Assembly: GCA_002427525.1 (NCBI GenBank)
Contig: DIRP01000023.1
Coordinates: 1-64,000 of the forward strand
Direction: 5' to 3'
DNA: 64,000 nt
DNA from: Bacteroidales bacterium UBA5433
GTDB taxonomy: Bacteria > Bacteroidota > Bacteroidia > Bacteroidales > UBA932
This document shows positions 1 through 8,838 of this stretch, piece after piece. The notes under the pieces are model-generated. The model had not been told where the DNA came from and did no database searches. It saw nothing but the letters and a program-made list of their open reading frames with translations. Position 1 is the first letter of the stretch, and the number at the start of each line of letters is the position of its first letter. The position numbers and the translations under genes are program-made.

Positions 1-155
1 ATATTCAGCAGGTCGTCTTTTGCAATGCGGGTAATGTATTCTGCCTGGATTTGCTTTTTTTGGATTTTGTCAATATCCTGAAAATACAACACGTCTTTTG
101 ATGTGGCGCAGGATAGCAAAAGAAAGGAAAAAAATACCAGATAATGTTTTTTCAT
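1..155 (-). CDS. Polysaccharide export lipoprotein (Wza-like), 5' part only
   Basis: The gene starts with ATG at 155 and runs off the left edge, so only about 51 residues are visible. The N-terminus is a lipoprotein signal: a KKH start, a hydrophobic stretch and the lipobox LLSC. The mature part begins ATSKDVLYFQDID and continues to ITRIAKDDLLN. This start pattern (Cys, short linker, VLYFQDID, then a DDLL motif) is typical of Bacteroidetes outer-membrane polysaccharide export proteins with Poly_export/SLBB domains, which form the exit channel for capsule or exopolysaccharide. It is divergent from the next gene. The export domains themselves lie outside the window, so the family call rests on the N-terminus alone. 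Confidence 0.75.
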   Translation of the reverse strand, partial: MKKHYLVFFSFLLLSCATSKDVLYFQDIDKIQKKQIQAEYITRIAKDDLLN

Positions 156-173
156 AATTTTTATGCAAGTTTA

Positions 174-181
174 CAAATATA
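174..181 (-). promoter_or_regulatory. Putative -7 box of the Wza-like gene
   Basis: On the minus strand this reads TATATTTG, a full match to the Bacteroidetes -7 consensus TAnnTTTG. It lies about 18 nt upstream of the ATG at 155. No well-spaced -33 TTG is seen. Confidence 0.45.
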
Positions 182-244
182 ACTAATTAACAAATACAAG
201 CAGTTTTATGCTGTAGTATGATTTGCAAGTATTAAATTAGCAGT

Positions 245-1258
245 ATGAACATTTTTATGATTGGCGGAACGGGGCTTCTGGGAAGTCAGGCCGCATACGA
301 ATTGATACAGCGTGGTCACAAAGTAAGTACCCTGGCGTTGCCGCCGTTGCCGGCAGGTGCTGCATTGCCAAAAGAAATGAACGTGACGTACGGGAACTTT
401 ATGGAGTTGGGCGACGACGAACTTTTACAAATTCTTTCCGGTAATGAAGGTTTTGTGTTCGCGGCCGGGATTGACGAACGGCTTACGGCACCGGCTCCCA
501 TTTACGATATGTTTCAAAAGTTTAATACGCACGCCCTGGAGCGGGTGCTGCGGCTGGCAAAACAAGCAGGTGTAAAACACAGCGTAATCTGCGGTTCGTA
601 CTTTACGTATTTTGCCAAAAGCCGTCCCCAACTGGAACTAACAAAACACCATCCGTACATCCGCAGCCGTGTGGATCAGGAAAAAATGGCTTTGTCTTTT
701 GCAGAGCCGGGTTTTGATGTGGCCGTGCTGGAGTTGCCGTACATTTTTGGAACGCAGCCCGGGCGTAAACCCGTATGGGTGTTTTTGGTAGAGCAGTTGC
801 TGAAAATGAAAAAGAAAACCCTATACCCGCGCGGTGGGACTACTATGGTAACGGTAAAACAGGTGGGGCAGGCCGTCGCCGGCGCTCTGGAAAAGAACCG
901 GGGAGGCAATGCGTATCCCATTGGGTATTATAACATGACATGGCGTGAAATGCTGGGTATTTTCCATAAGTATATGGGCGAGCCCGGCAAGAAAATTGTT
1001 ACCATTCCTACGTTCCTGTACAAATTGTCTGCCCGCAGCACGTTGAAAGAGCATGTGAAAGCGAACCTGGATTCGGGACTTCATCCTGTAGAGTTTGCGA
1101 AGCTGCAATGTTCCAACCAGTTTATTGATAAATCGTTAGGGTGTGATTTTCTGGGTGTAACGGAAGACGACATAGATGCTGCCATTGGGCAGTCTGTCAC
1201 GCTGAGTCTGGATATTATCCGGAATAAAGCGGACGTAGTGGACATGCGCGGCGAGTAA
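245..1258 (+). CDS. NAD(P)-binding epimerase/dehydratase-like (SDR) protein
   Basis: This 337-residue cytoplasmic protein has an N-terminal Rossmann fold. The glycine-rich motif GGTGLLG is at residues 7-13 after a first beta strand, as in NmrA-like or extended SDR proteins. A classical Y-x3-K pair is not obvious, so it is probably an atypical SDR and its substrate cannot be named. The start at 245 puts the Rossmann strand directly at the N-terminus; an ATG four codons later would still keep the motif. The next gene, fsa, has its own promoter, so the two need not be co-transcribed. The last codons lie inside a 21-bp tandem repeat that continues past the stop. Confidence 0.7.
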   Translation: MNIFMIGGTGLLGSQAAYELIQRGHKVSTLALPPLPAGAALPKEMNVTYGNFMELGDDELLQILSGNEGFVFAAGIDERLTAPAPIYDMFQKFNTHALERVLRLAKQAGVKHSVICGSYFTYFAKSRPQLELTKHHPYIRSRVDQEKMALSFAEPGFDVAVLELPYIFGTQPGRKPVWVFLVEQLLKMKKKTLYPRGGTTMVTVKQVGQAVAGALEKNRGGNAYPIGYYNMTWREMLGIFHKYMGEPGKKIVTIPTFLYKLSARSTLKEHVKANLDSGLHPVEFAKLQCSNQFIDKSLGCDFLGVTEDDIDAAIGQSVTLSLDIIRNKADVVDMRGE

Positions 1259-1312
1259 AACGAATACCGGCGCAAGTAAAACGAACACCGGCGCAAGTAA
1301 AACGAACACCGG
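1250..1312 (+). repeat. 21-bp tandem repeat (3 units) spanning the SDR stop codon
   Basis: Three head-to-tail units of about 21 bp lie at 1250-1270, 1271-1291 and 1292-1312. Each contains AAGTAAAACGAA or a close variant and ends in CCGG. The last two units are identical. The TAA stop of the SDR gene (1256-1258) is inside the first unit, so the repeat appears to have grown outward from the end of the coding sequence. Confidence 0.9.
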
Positions 1313-1320
1313 CAGGCGCG

Positions 1321-1351
1321 TTGTCCGAACCAAAAAACCTGCTTATCTTTG
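1321..1351 (+). promoter_or_regulatory. Promoter of fsa (-33 TTG, -7 TATCTTTG)
   Basis: TTG at 1321-1323 and TATCTTTG at 1344-1351 are separated by 20 bp and match the Bacteroidetes sigma-ABfr consensus. The predicted start near 1355 leaves a leader of about 34 nt, which contains two copies of TGTTAAATACC. Confidence 0.65.
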
Positions 1352-1388
1352 ACGTGTTAAATACCCGAAGTGTTAAATACCAAGTGTT

Positions 1389-2048
1389 ATGAAGTTTTTT
1401 ATTGATACAGCTAATTTGGAGCAGATACGCCAGGCACGCGATCTGGGCATTCTGGATGGTGTGACTACCAATCCGTCGTTGATGGCACGCGAAAACATCC
1501 GCGGTCAGGATGCCATTATGGCACATTACCGCCAGATTTGTGAGATGGTGGACGGGGATGTGAGTGCCGAGGTGTTTTCCACAGACGTGGAAGGAATGCT
1601 TGCCGAGGCCGAAAAACTGGCTGCCCTGCATAAAAACATAGTGGTGAAAATTCCTTGTACAGCCGAAGGCATAAAGGCCATCAAAGCCTTGACGGCCCGC
1701 AAGATACCCACCAACTGCACGCTGGTCTTTACCGTGGGACAGGCCGTGCTGGCCGCCAAGGCCGGTGCCAGGTACGTCTCGCCTTTTGTGGGAAGATTGG
1801 ATGATATTAGTGAAGACGGGGTAGGGCTGGTGGCACAGATTGTGGAGGTGTTCCGTACGTACGGCTACCCAACGCAGGTATTGGCCGCCTCTATTCGCCA
1901 TACGCGCCACATTATTGAGTGTATGGAAGTGGGGGCAGATGTGGTGACGTGTCCGCTGAAGCCCATATTGGGTTTGCTGGACCATCCGCTGACGGACAAA
2001 GGACTGGCGCAATTTGTTGCGGACGCCAAAAAAATGAGTGAGGAGTGA
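1389..2048 (+). CDS. fsa: Fructose-6-phosphate aldolase / transaldolase-like protein
   Basis: The protein has 219 residues, the usual length of the FSA/TalC subfamily of transaldolases. The N-terminus FFIDTANLEQIRQA followed by GVTTNPS is diagnostic. The Schiff-base lysine is K87 in KNIVVKIPC. TalC-type enzymes transfer dihydroxyacetone in the non-oxidative pentose phosphate pathway, while FSA cleaves fructose 6-phosphate to glyceraldehyde 3-phosphate and dihydroxyacetone; sequence alone does not settle which applies. It acts in the cytoplasm. The gene has its own promoter just upstream. Its stop codon lies in a GTGAACGG-type repeat that leads directly into clpC, 38 nt away, so clpC is probably co-transcribed. 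Confidence 0.92.
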   Translation: MKFFIDTANLEQIRQARDLGILDGVTTNPSLMARENIRGQDAIMAHYRQICEMVDGDVSAEVFSTDVEGMLAEAEKLAALHKNIVVKIPCTAEGIKAIKALTARKIPTNCTLVFTVGQAVLAAKAGARYVSPFVGRLDDISEDGVGLVAQIVEVFRTYGYPTQVLAASIRHTRHIIECMEVGADVVTCPLKPILGLLDHPLTDKGLAQFVADAKKMSEE

Positions 2049-2078
2049 ACGGGTGAACGGGTGAAGAGTGAACAAGTG
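2039..2078 (+). repeat. Degenerate GTGAA repeat spanning the fsa stop codon
   Basis: The stretch is a run of GTGAACGG/GTGAAGA/GTGAACA units. The TGA stop of fsa (2046-2048) is part of the first full unit. Similar GTGA-rich repeats occur at 25080-25133 and 29987-30045. Confidence 0.8.
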
Positions 2079-2086
2079 AGAAATTT

Positions 2087-4657
2087 ATGAATTTGAAATT
2101 ACCGGAAGAGCTGAATCAGATTCTCTCGTTTGCGCGGGAGGAGGCTATGCGTCTGGGGAGTTATACCGTGACGGGTGACCACCTGTTTTTGGCCATTATC
2201 CGCCATCAGGAAAACGATGCTTATCAGGTGCTTACTATGCTGGATTTGCTGCTGTGGCAAATGAAAAACCTGATTGAGAGCAAAGAGACAGGCAGGACCA
2301 TGATACCGCCGGATCAGGCAGATAAATTGTCGCTGTCTGAGCATGCCGAAAAAAGCCTGAAGGCTATGTACCTGGAGGCTAATAAAATGGGACAAACCGT
2401 TCCGGGGAGCTTGCACCTGTTGCTGGCTTTACTGTCTATAGATAACGGGATTGGTGTGTATTGGCTGCGTACCAAAGGCGTGACAGCCGAAGCGCTGCGG
2501 GCTCATCTGAAAGGTGAGGTGCCGTTGAACATTAAAGGGATTCAGCGCAAGCGGCCGGCCATTCGCAAAGAGGGGATGCCTGCTCCGGAAGGGAAATTTC
2601 CTGCTCCGGAAGGGGATTTCCCGCCCAGGTTGCCTCGTCCCGCTAAAGGGACTGCAGGGAAAGGGGTTCCGGGGAAGGATGCCTCGGCAACGCCCTTATT
2701 GGATTTGTATGCGCTGGATTTGACGGAAGAGGCTCGTTCGGGGAAATTGGATCCGGTGGTATGCCGAAACAGCGAAATTGAGCGTCTGGCGCAGATTTTG
2801 GGCCGGCGCAAGAAGAACAATCCGGTGCTGATTGGGGAGCCGGGTGTGGGAAAATCGGCCATTGTGGAAGGTCTTGCCGAGCGGATTGCCCGTCGGAAAG
2901 GCGCGCCCACGTTGCAAGGGAAGCGCATCCTTTCTTTGGACATCGGTTCTGTGGTTGCCGGGACAAAGTACCGCGGGCAATTTGAAGAACGTATGAAAGG
3001 GTTGCTTGCCGAGTTAAAAAAGAATCCCAATATCATTTTGTTTATTGACGAGATTCATACCTTGATTGGGGCCGGTGCTACGGGCGGAAGCGGGGGTGGT
3101 TCGCTGGATGCGGCCAACATGCTGAAGCCGGCGCTGGCGCGTGGAGAGCTCCAATGCATTGGTGCCAGTACCATGGATGAATATCGGGAGTATATTGAGA
3201 AGGACGGGGCGCTGGAACGGCGTTTTCAGAAAGTGCTGGTGGAGCCGACAAAATACAATACTACCTTGAAGATTCTGCAGACAATTGCTCCGCGGTACGA
3301 AGAGCACCACCTGGTGCATTATACGCCGGCTGCCTTGGATGCCTGCGTGAGGCTTTCCCAGCGGTATATTACGGACCGGTGCCTGCCCGACAAGGCCATT
3401 GATGTGATGGACGAGGCCGGTTCGCACGTGCATATAAGCCACCTGCAACTTCCGCAGGCGTTGACCGAACTGGAAGAGCAACTGGACGGTATCATGATGG
3501 AAAAACGTGCCGCCGTTGATAAGAAAGACTATAAAAAAGGCTCGGCTTTACGGGAAAAAGAAAAGGAACTGGAGGAAAAACTGGCAGCGGAAAGAAACAG
3601 CTGGTACGAAGAGCAGAAGAAAAACAGAAAGGACGTGACGGCAGATACTATTGCAGAAGTGGTGTCTATGATTACGCAGGTTCCTGTGAGCCGTGTGTCT
3701 GAGTCTGAAACGCACCGGCTGGTGAAGATGGCAACTATCCTTAAAGAGAAGCTTGTTGGACAGGACCAGGCAGTAGATGCCATGGTGCGTGCCATCCACC
3801 GCAACCGGGCCGGACTGAAAGATCCGGACAAACCCATTGGAACGTTTATTTTTCTGGGTCCTACGGGGGTGGGCAAAACACACCTGGCCAAATTGCTGGC
3901 TACATATATGTTCGATTCCCCCGATTCTTTGGTGCGTATAGATATGAGTGAGTATATGGAAAAATTTGCTGTGAGCCGGCTGATTGGAGCGCCTCCGGGG
4001 TATGTGGGGTACGATGAAGGGGGGCAGTTGACCGAGCGGATACGTCGCAAGCCGTATGCTGTGGTGTTGCTGGATGAAATTGAAAAGGCGCATCCCGATA
4101 TTTTCAACTTGCTGTTGCAGGTTTTTGATGAGGGGCGTTTGACGGACAGCAACGGGCGGCATGTGGATTTTCGCAATACCATTTTGATTATGACTTCTAA
4201 TATCGGGAGCCGGGAATTGAAGGATTTTGGCAGCGGTGTTGGGTTTGCCACGCTTGCAACCGGGGCGGCAGATACCGGGGAAGAGCGGCGCAAGGCCATT
4301 ATAGAGAAGGCGTTGGGCAAGACGTTCAATCCCGAGTTTTTGAACCGTGTTGACGAGCAGGTTGTCTTTAATGCGCTGGATAAGGACCATATTTTCCAGA
4401 TTATTGAAATTGAACTGGCCGAGTTGTATGAACGTATTGAGCTGGCCGGTTTTTCTTTAGATATCTCCAAAGAAGCAAAAGATTTTGTGGCCGGCAAAGG
4501 ATTTGATCCGCAGTACGGGGCGCGTCCGCTCAAACGGGCTATCCAGCGTTACCTGGAAGATCCGTTGTCCGAAGCCATCATAAGCCGTGAATTGGAGCCG
4601 GGTGCAAAAATGCAAATAAACTTAAATGCTGAAGGTACCGATACCGTTGTCAATTAA
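2087..4657 (+). CDS. clpC: ATP-dependent Clp protease ATP-binding subunit ClpC
   Basis: This 856-residue HSP100 AAA+ unfoldase feeds substrates to ClpP. An N-terminal Clp_N repeat domain (about 1-150) is followed by a linker, then AAA domain 1 with Walker A GEPGVGKSA near residue 250 and Walker B LFIDEIH. A UVR-like middle segment with KKDYKKGSALREKE (about 475-500) identifies ClpC rather than ClpA or ClpB. AAA domain 2 has GPTGVGKTH near 590 and VVLLDEIEK. The tripeptide VGF near residue 718 fits the ClpP-docking loop. The linker at about 160-200 carries an in-frame 21-bp duplication encoding PAPEG-type repeats, unlike canonical ClpC. The start is 38 nt after fsa. Confidence 0.95.
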   Translation: MNLKLPEELNQILSFAREEAMRLGSYTVTGDHLFLAIIRHQENDAYQVLTMLDLLLWQMKNLIESKETGRTMIPPDQADKLSLSEHAEKSLKAMYLEANKMGQTVPGSLHLLLALLSIDNGIGVYWLRTKGVTAEALRAHLKGEVPLNIKGIQRKRPAIRKEGMPAPEGKFPAPEGDFPPRLPRPAKGTAGKGVPGKDASATPLLDLYALDLTEEARSGKLDPVVCRNSEIERLAQILGRRKKNNPVLIGEPGVGKSAIVEGLAERIARRKGAPTLQGKRILSLDIGSVVAGTKYRGQFEERMKGLLAELKKNPNIILFIDEIHTLIGAGATGGSGGGSLDAANMLKPALARGELQCIGASTMDEYREYIEKDGALERRFQKVLVEPTKYNTTLKILQTIAPRYEEHHLVHYTPAALDACVRLSQRYITDRCLPDKAIDVMDEAGSHVHISHLQLPQALTELEEQLDGIMMEKRAAVDKKDYKKGSALREKEKELEEKLAAERNSWYEEQKKNRKDVTADTIAEVVSMITQVPVSRVSESETHRLVKMATILKEKLVGQDQAVDAMVRAIHRNRAGLKDPDKPIGTFIFLGPTGVGKTHLAKLLATYMFDSPDSLVRIDMSEYMEKFAVSRLIGAPPGYVGYDEGGQLTERIRRKPYAVVLLDEIEKAHPDIFNLLLQVFDEGRLTDSNGRHVDFRNTILIMTSNIGSRELKDFGSGVGFATLATGAADTGEERRKAIIEKALGKTFNPEFLNRVDEQVVFNALDKDHIFQIIEIELAELYERIELAGFSLDISKEAKDFVAGKGFDPQYGARPLKRAIQRYLEDPLSEAIISRELEPGAKMQINLNAEGTDTVVN
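2579..2620 (+). repeat. In-frame 21-bp tandem duplication in the clpC linker
   Basis: Two units with CCTGCTCCGGAAGGG in common are spaced 21 bp apart and encode two consecutive PAPEG-containing heptapeptides between the Clp_N domain and AAA domain 1. The flanking sequence is also Pro/Gly/Lys-rich. Confidence 0.8.
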
Positions 4658-4677
4658 AGGAAATTTTTGTACTTTTG
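4647..4677 (+). promoter_or_regulatory. Promoter of gyrA (TTG-N20-TACTTTTG)
   Basis: TTG at 4647-4649 and TACTTTTG at 4670-4677 have 20-bp spacing. The -33 element lies within the last codons of clpC. The predicted leader is about 16 nt. Confidence 0.65.
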
Positions 4678-4696
4678 AAGGTTGATTTGATGCTTT

Positions 4697-7225
4697 ATGG
4701 AGGATAGAATTCAGAAGATAAACATTGAGGACGAAATGAAGAGCGCGTACATAGATTATTCTATGTCCGTAATTGTTTCCCGAGCCCTCCCCGATGTGCG
4801 TGACGGCCTTAAACCGGTCCACCGTCGGGTTCTTTACGGGATGTCAGAGCTGGGACTTGCCAGCAGCAAACCCACTAAAAAATCGGCACGTATTGTAGGG
4901 GAGGTTTTGGGTAAGTACCATCCGCACGGTGATTCGAGTGTGTACGAGGCCATGGTGCGTATGGCCCAGGATTGGAGTATGCGGTATATGCTGGTGGAAG
5001 GTCAGGGAAACTTTGGTTCCGTTGACGGGGATTCTGCAGCAGCCATGCGGTATACAGAAGCTCGTTTGCGTCGGTTGGCGGAAGAGGTGCTGGCCGATAT
5101 GGACAAGGATACGGTCAACTTTAAGAATAATTTTGATGACTCCCTGCAGGAGCCTTCTGTATTGCCTGCCAAGGTGCCTCTGTTGCTTTTGAACGGGGCC
5201 AGCGGGATTGCCGTGGGGATGGCTACCAATATGCCTCCGCACAACCTGGGAGAGATTGTGGACGCCGTGTGTGCTTATATAGATGCCGATGATATCACCG
5301 TTGATGAGCTGATGAAGCATGTGAAGGGTCCCGATTTTCCTACCGGGGGCATCATATACGGTACGGCCGGGATTCGCGATGCTTATGAAACAGGCCGGGG
5401 TCGCATTGTGGTCCGGGCCAAGACAGATATAGAGGTAGCTTCGAGCGGCCGGGAAACGATTGTGGTAACCGAGATTCCCTATATGGTCAATAAGCGCGAG
5501 CTGATTAAGAAGATTGCCGAGTTGGTGGAGAGCAAGCGCCTGGAGGGGATTTCTTTTGTGAATGACGAGAGCGACCGCACCGGCATGCGTATAGTCATTA
5601 AGCTGAAGATGGGGGCAGTGGCCAACGTGGTGTTGAACAGCCTGTTTAAATATACGGCCATGCAGAGTTCTTTCTCTGTGAACAACATCGCACTGGTGGA
5701 CGGTCGTCCGCGGCTGCTGAACCTGAAGAGGCTGATCAAATATTTTGTGCGCCACCGCCATCAGGTGGTGGTCCGCCGGGCCCGTTTTGAGCGGGAACAG
5801 GCTGCAAAACGGGCACACATCCTGGAAGGGCTGCTGAAAGCACTGGACATCCTGGACGAAGTGATTGCCTTGATCCGTGCGTCTCAGACCGTGGAAGAGG
5901 CTCGTACCGGGTTGCAGGAGGAATTTGAGTTTACCGCGGAACAGGCCTCGGCAATTGTGGAAATGCGTTTGAGGCAGCTGACCGGGCTGGAACGGACGCG
6001 CTTGCAGGCCGAGTACGACCAGCTGATGGAACTGATTCACAATTTGGACGAGTTGCTGGCCAGCGAGGTGTTGCAGATGAACCTGATCAAAGAGGAGCTG
6101 CTGGATGTGAAGGAGCGGTTTAACGACCCGCGGCGGACAGCCATTGAATACGCAGCCGGTGATTTTAATCCGGAAGATTTTTATCCGGACGAAGACGTGG
6201 TCATTACGATTTCCCATCTGGGATATATTAAGCGTACCAACCTGAATGAGTATAGGTTGCAGGGTAGGGGCGGTGTAGGGTCGCGGGGGAGTGATACGCG
6301 TGAGGAAGATTTTATTGAACATATATATACGGCCAATATGCACAGTACCATGTTGTTCTTTACGCAGAACGGCAGGTGTTACTGGCTGAAAGTGTACGAG
6401 ATTCCCGAGGGGAATAAGACGTCTAAGGGCCGGGCCATTCAGAATGTCATTAACATTGAGCCCGGGGATAGCGTGTGTGCTTACATTAACGTGAAGAACC
6501 TGACGGACGAAGAGTATATAAACAACAATTATATTGTGTTGAGTACGGAGCGTGGGGTTGTGAAGAAAACTACGTTGAAAGCATATTCCAATCCGCGTTC
6601 GACAGGTGTAAATGCCATAACCATTCGTGAAGACGATCATTTGCTGGAAGCGTGTCTGACAGATGGCAATTGCGAATTGCTACTGGGGGCTCGGGAAGGC
6701 AAATGCGTGCGCTTTGATGAGCGCGACGTGCGTCCCATGGGACGCACCGCCTCCGGCGTGCGCGGCATCTCCATAGAGGATAATGATCAGGTAGTTGGCA
6801 TGATATGTGCAGATACTACAGCAGGTGCTACAGGTGATACTTGCAATGCACCCCGGGCCTCGGCTTTAAGCGACTTCATCGAGCCTCCGCATGTGCTGGT
6901 AGTTAGTGAACATGGCTATGGAAAACGTTCATTGATTGAAGATTACAGGAAAACTGCCCGTGGTGGCAAAGGCGTGAAAACCTTGAATGTCACCGAGAAA
7001 ACTGGCAAACTAATTGCAATCAAAGCTGTTACAGATGATAACGACCTGATGATTATCACGCGTTCCGGTATTACCATCCGGTTAGCTGTAAGTGATATAA
7101 GACTTTCCGGGCGTGCTACTCAGGGTGTACGGCTTATCAACCTGCGTGAAGGGGATACCATTGCTGCCGTTTGCTGTGTGAGCAAAAGCGATCCGCTTCC
7201 CAAAGAAGAAATTGAAGAGATATAA
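4697..7225 (+). CDS. gyrA: DNA gyrase subunit A
   Basis: This 842-residue protein is the breakage-reunion subunit of type II topoisomerase; it introduces negative supercoils together with GyrB. The catalytic tyrosine is Y119 in AAAMRYTEARL. The quinolone-resistance region reads HPHGDSSVYEA: the residue matching E. coli Ser83 is Ser80, and the Asp87 position is Glu84, a natural variant in several phyla. No classic resistance substitution is seen. The C-terminal beta-pinwheel begins after residue about 490. The GyrA box is degenerate, QGRGGVG near residue 522. A Thr/Ala-rich insertion (ADTTAGATGDT) interrupts the pinwheel near residue 705. It has its own promoter. Confidence 0.97.
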   Translation: MEDRIQKINIEDEMKSAYIDYSMSVIVSRALPDVRDGLKPVHRRVLYGMSELGLASSKPTKKSARIVGEVLGKYHPHGDSSVYEAMVRMAQDWSMRYMLVEGQGNFGSVDGDSAAAMRYTEARLRRLAEEVLADMDKDTVNFKNNFDDSLQEPSVLPAKVPLLLLNGASGIAVGMATNMPPHNLGEIVDAVCAYIDADDITVDELMKHVKGPDFPTGGIIYGTAGIRDAYETGRGRIVVRAKTDIEVASSGRETIVVTEIPYMVNKRELIKKIAELVESKRLEGISFVNDESDRTGMRIVIKLKMGAVANVVLNSLFKYTAMQSSFSVNNIALVDGRPRLLNLKRLIKYFVRHRHQVVVRRARFEREQAAKRAHILEGLLKALDILDEVIALIRASQTVEEARTGLQEEFEFTAEQASAIVEMRLRQLTGLERTRLQAEYDQLMELIHNLDELLASEVLQMNLIKEELLDVKERFNDPRRTAIEYAAGDFNPEDFYPDEDVVITISHLGYIKRTNLNEYRLQGRGGVGSRGSDTREEDFIEHIYTANMHSTMLFFTQNGRCYWLKVYEIPEGNKTSKGRAIQNVINIEPGDSVCAYINVKNLTDEEYINNNYIVLSTERGVVKKTTLKAYSNPRSTGVNAITIREDDHLLEACLTDGNCELLLGAREGKCVRFDERDVRPMGRTASGVRGISIEDNDQVVGMICADTTAGATGDTCNAPRASALSDFIEPPHVLVVSEHGYGKRSLIEDYRKTARGGKGVKTLNVTEKTGKLIAIKAVTDDNDLMIITRSGITIRLAVSDIRLSGRATQGVRLINLREGDTIAAVCCVSKSDPLPKEEIEEI

Positions 7226-7240
7226 ATAAACTTATTTTTG
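7212..7240 (+). promoter_or_regulatory. Promoter of the TPR-protein gene
   Basis: TTG (7212-7214), an 18-bp gap and TATTTTTG (7233-7240) match the Bacteroidetes consensus and give a leader of about 15 nt before the ATG at 7259. Confidence 0.6.
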
Positions 7241-7258
7241 AAATAACACATAATACTC

Positions 7259-8575
7259 ATGAAAAAACTAATCTCGGTTGCCCTTACGTTACTTCTAGTG
7301 TTACAATTGGGCGCACAACCAAAAGAAGTGCAAAACCTTCTTAAGACTTATGAAAAAACCAAAGCTCAAACGGAGCTTGCCAAACGTAATGATAAACCGG
7401 CAACGTGGATTCGTTATGCTCAGGCTTTAACTAAGGCTTATTCCTATCCCACAGACAATTTGTGGGCAGGACTATCCTCCCTGGAAGCCAGAGTTGTATT
7501 GAAAGACCAGCGGGCACTTTCTACGGAATACAAACAGGTGCAGGGTGAAGATTATGAGGTAGTTAAATATGCCGATAAGGATTTGTATTACAATGCAGAC
7601 GGGAAACTTACTTTCTGGGTTGTTACAAAACCTGTTATTGAAGGAGTAAACTTGCTTGGCGAGGCTTTTCAGGCTTATAAAAAAGCAGCAGAACTGGATA
7701 CCAAAGGGAGCAACAAGTCTGATATTCAGGAAGGGTTGACTTTTATTGCAAACAACCATATAAACGAAGCCATGGCTTCCTATACCCTTGGTGACTTTAC
7801 AAAAGCATCTCTGGGATTTGAGGAGTCTTTTGCTGCAGCATCGCATCCGGCATTGAATGTAGTAGATACAACCATTGTGTATTATGTGGGTTTGACTGCA
7901 CTTATGGATAAGAATTTTGAACGTGCCATCACATTCTTTGACAAATGTCTTACGATGGGTTACGATTCGTCCGGTGATACTTATGCTAACCTTGCAGAAT
8001 CTTATAAGCAAACGGGTGACTTGGAGAAAAGTAAAGAATTGTTGTCCCTGGGCTTTACTAAATATCCTGACAGCCAAAGCATTTTGGTTGCCTTGATTAA
8101 TATCTACCTGGAAAGTAATGACGATCCCAATAAAGTGCTTGCCTTTATTCGGCGTGCTCAGGAAAATGAGCCTGATAATCCCAGCTTGTATTATGCAGAA
8201 GGTAACGTCTTAAAAGGTTTGGGTAAATTTGACGAGGCTATTGAGATGTATGGAAAATCGACGCAAATTGATCCGGGCTTCTTCTTTGGATTTTTCCAAA
8301 TGGGTCAGTCCTATTACGACAGAGCTGTTGATATTCAGACAGCAGCTTCTGACGAGTTGGACGATAACAAGTACATGAAAATGGTGGAAGAGTTAGATCA
8401 GATGCTGGAAAATGCTATTGCTCCTTTTGAAAAAAGTTTTGAATTGGCACAAGAACAAGAACTCAAAGATGTAGTAGTAGAATACCTGAAAAACATTTAT
8501 TTCCGCCTTCGTACCAAGAGTCCGGAATACGAAGCTGCCTACGAGAAATACAACCAAATGATGCTGGAAGAATAG
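7259..8575 (+). CDS. Exported tetratricopeptide-repeat protein
   Basis: The 438-residue product has a Sec signal peptide (KKLISVALTLLLVLQLGA, cleavage near residue 20). Several TPR units follow, clearest at about 195-340, where ATYTLGDFTKA-, YANLAESYKQTGD- and YYAEGNVLKGLGKFDEA-like helices recur. It is presumably periplasmic and acts as a protein-interaction scaffold. No catalytic motif is visible and no specific function can be assigned. The gene has its own promoter behind gyrA and is followed by a short-repeat tract and a strong terminator. Confidence 0.8.
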   Translation: MKKLISVALTLLLVLQLGAQPKEVQNLLKTYEKTKAQTELAKRNDKPATWIRYAQALTKAYSYPTDNLWAGLSSLEARVVLKDQRALSTEYKQVQGEDYEVVKYADKDLYYNADGKLTFWVVTKPVIEGVNLLGEAFQAYKKAAELDTKGSNKSDIQEGLTFIANNHINEAMASYTLGDFTKASLGFEESFAAASHPALNVVDTTIVYYVGLTALMDKNFERAITFFDKCLTMGYDSSGDTYANLAESYKQTGDLEKSKELLSLGFTKYPDSQSILVALINIYLESNDDPNKVLAFIRRAQENEPDNPSLYYAEGNVLKGLGKFDEAIEMYGKSTQIDPGFFFGFFQMGQSYYDRAVDIQTAASDELDDNKYMKMVEELDQMLENAIAPFEKSFELAQEQELKDVVVEYLKNIYFRLRTKSPEYEAAYEKYNQMMLEE

Positions 8576-8640
8576 GTGTTGCTGTTGCTGTTGCCGCGGC
8601 TGCCGGCTCTGGCTGGCTGGCTGGCTGGCTGGCGGGCTGT
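8576..8640 (+). repeat. Low-complexity tract with (GGCT)n microsatellite
   Basis: Immediately after the TPR-gene stop come TTGCTG hexamer repeats, then five GGCT tetramers plus GG at 8611-8632. The tract is non-coding and lies before the terminator. Confidence 0.85.
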
Positions 8641-8669
8641 TGCGGTGGCGAAAACACGGCACATTTTGT

Positions 8670-8706
8670 AAAAAGCGCAGACATGTGATGTTCTGCGCTT
8701 TTTTTT
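8670..8706 (+). terminator. Bidirectional intrinsic terminator between the TPR gene and buk
   Basis: A 12-bp perfect stem (AAAAAGCGCAGA / TCTGCGCTTTTT) with a 10-nt loop is followed by T8 on the plus strand and a T-run on the minus strand. It sits between the convergent TPR gene and buk. Confidence 0.85.
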
Positions 8707-8738
8707 GTGTGTTTTTGTGTGTAAGTGCGCCAAAGAGC

Positions 8739-8838
8739 GCCGGTGAGGATGTTGAGGGCGTTGGTGGCGGGTGCCAGCATTCAAAGGTATTCCCTGGGGG
8801 TTTCTTTGCCGGTGAGGATGTTGAGGGCGTTGGTGGCG
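8739..8838 (-). repeat. 69-bp-period duplication of the buk 3' end across its stop codon
   Basis: A 31-bp sequence at 8739-8769 is repeated exactly at 8808-8838, and homology continues to GAGCATT/CCAGCATT. The inner copy encodes the Buk C-terminal ATNALNILTG. The outer copy lies beyond the stop codon (8781-8783) and would encode the same residues. The period of 69 bp is a whole number of codons. Confidence 0.9.

Noticed and set aside
4917..4960. Possible quinolone-resistance change in GyrA
   Set aside because: The Ser83 equivalent is Ser, and Glu at the Asp87 position is a natural state in several phyla.
4844..6640. Long open frame (598 codons) on the minus strand opposite gyrA
   Set aside because: His/Gln/Arg-rich shadow translation of a conserved gyrA reading frame; no signal, motif or promoter. 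Long antisense frames also lie opposite clpC and buk.
8463..8780. Small ORF starting with a copy of the Buk C-terminus beyond the buk stop
   Set aside because: It is the duplicated 3' end of buk read through the terminator; no independent evidence of translation.
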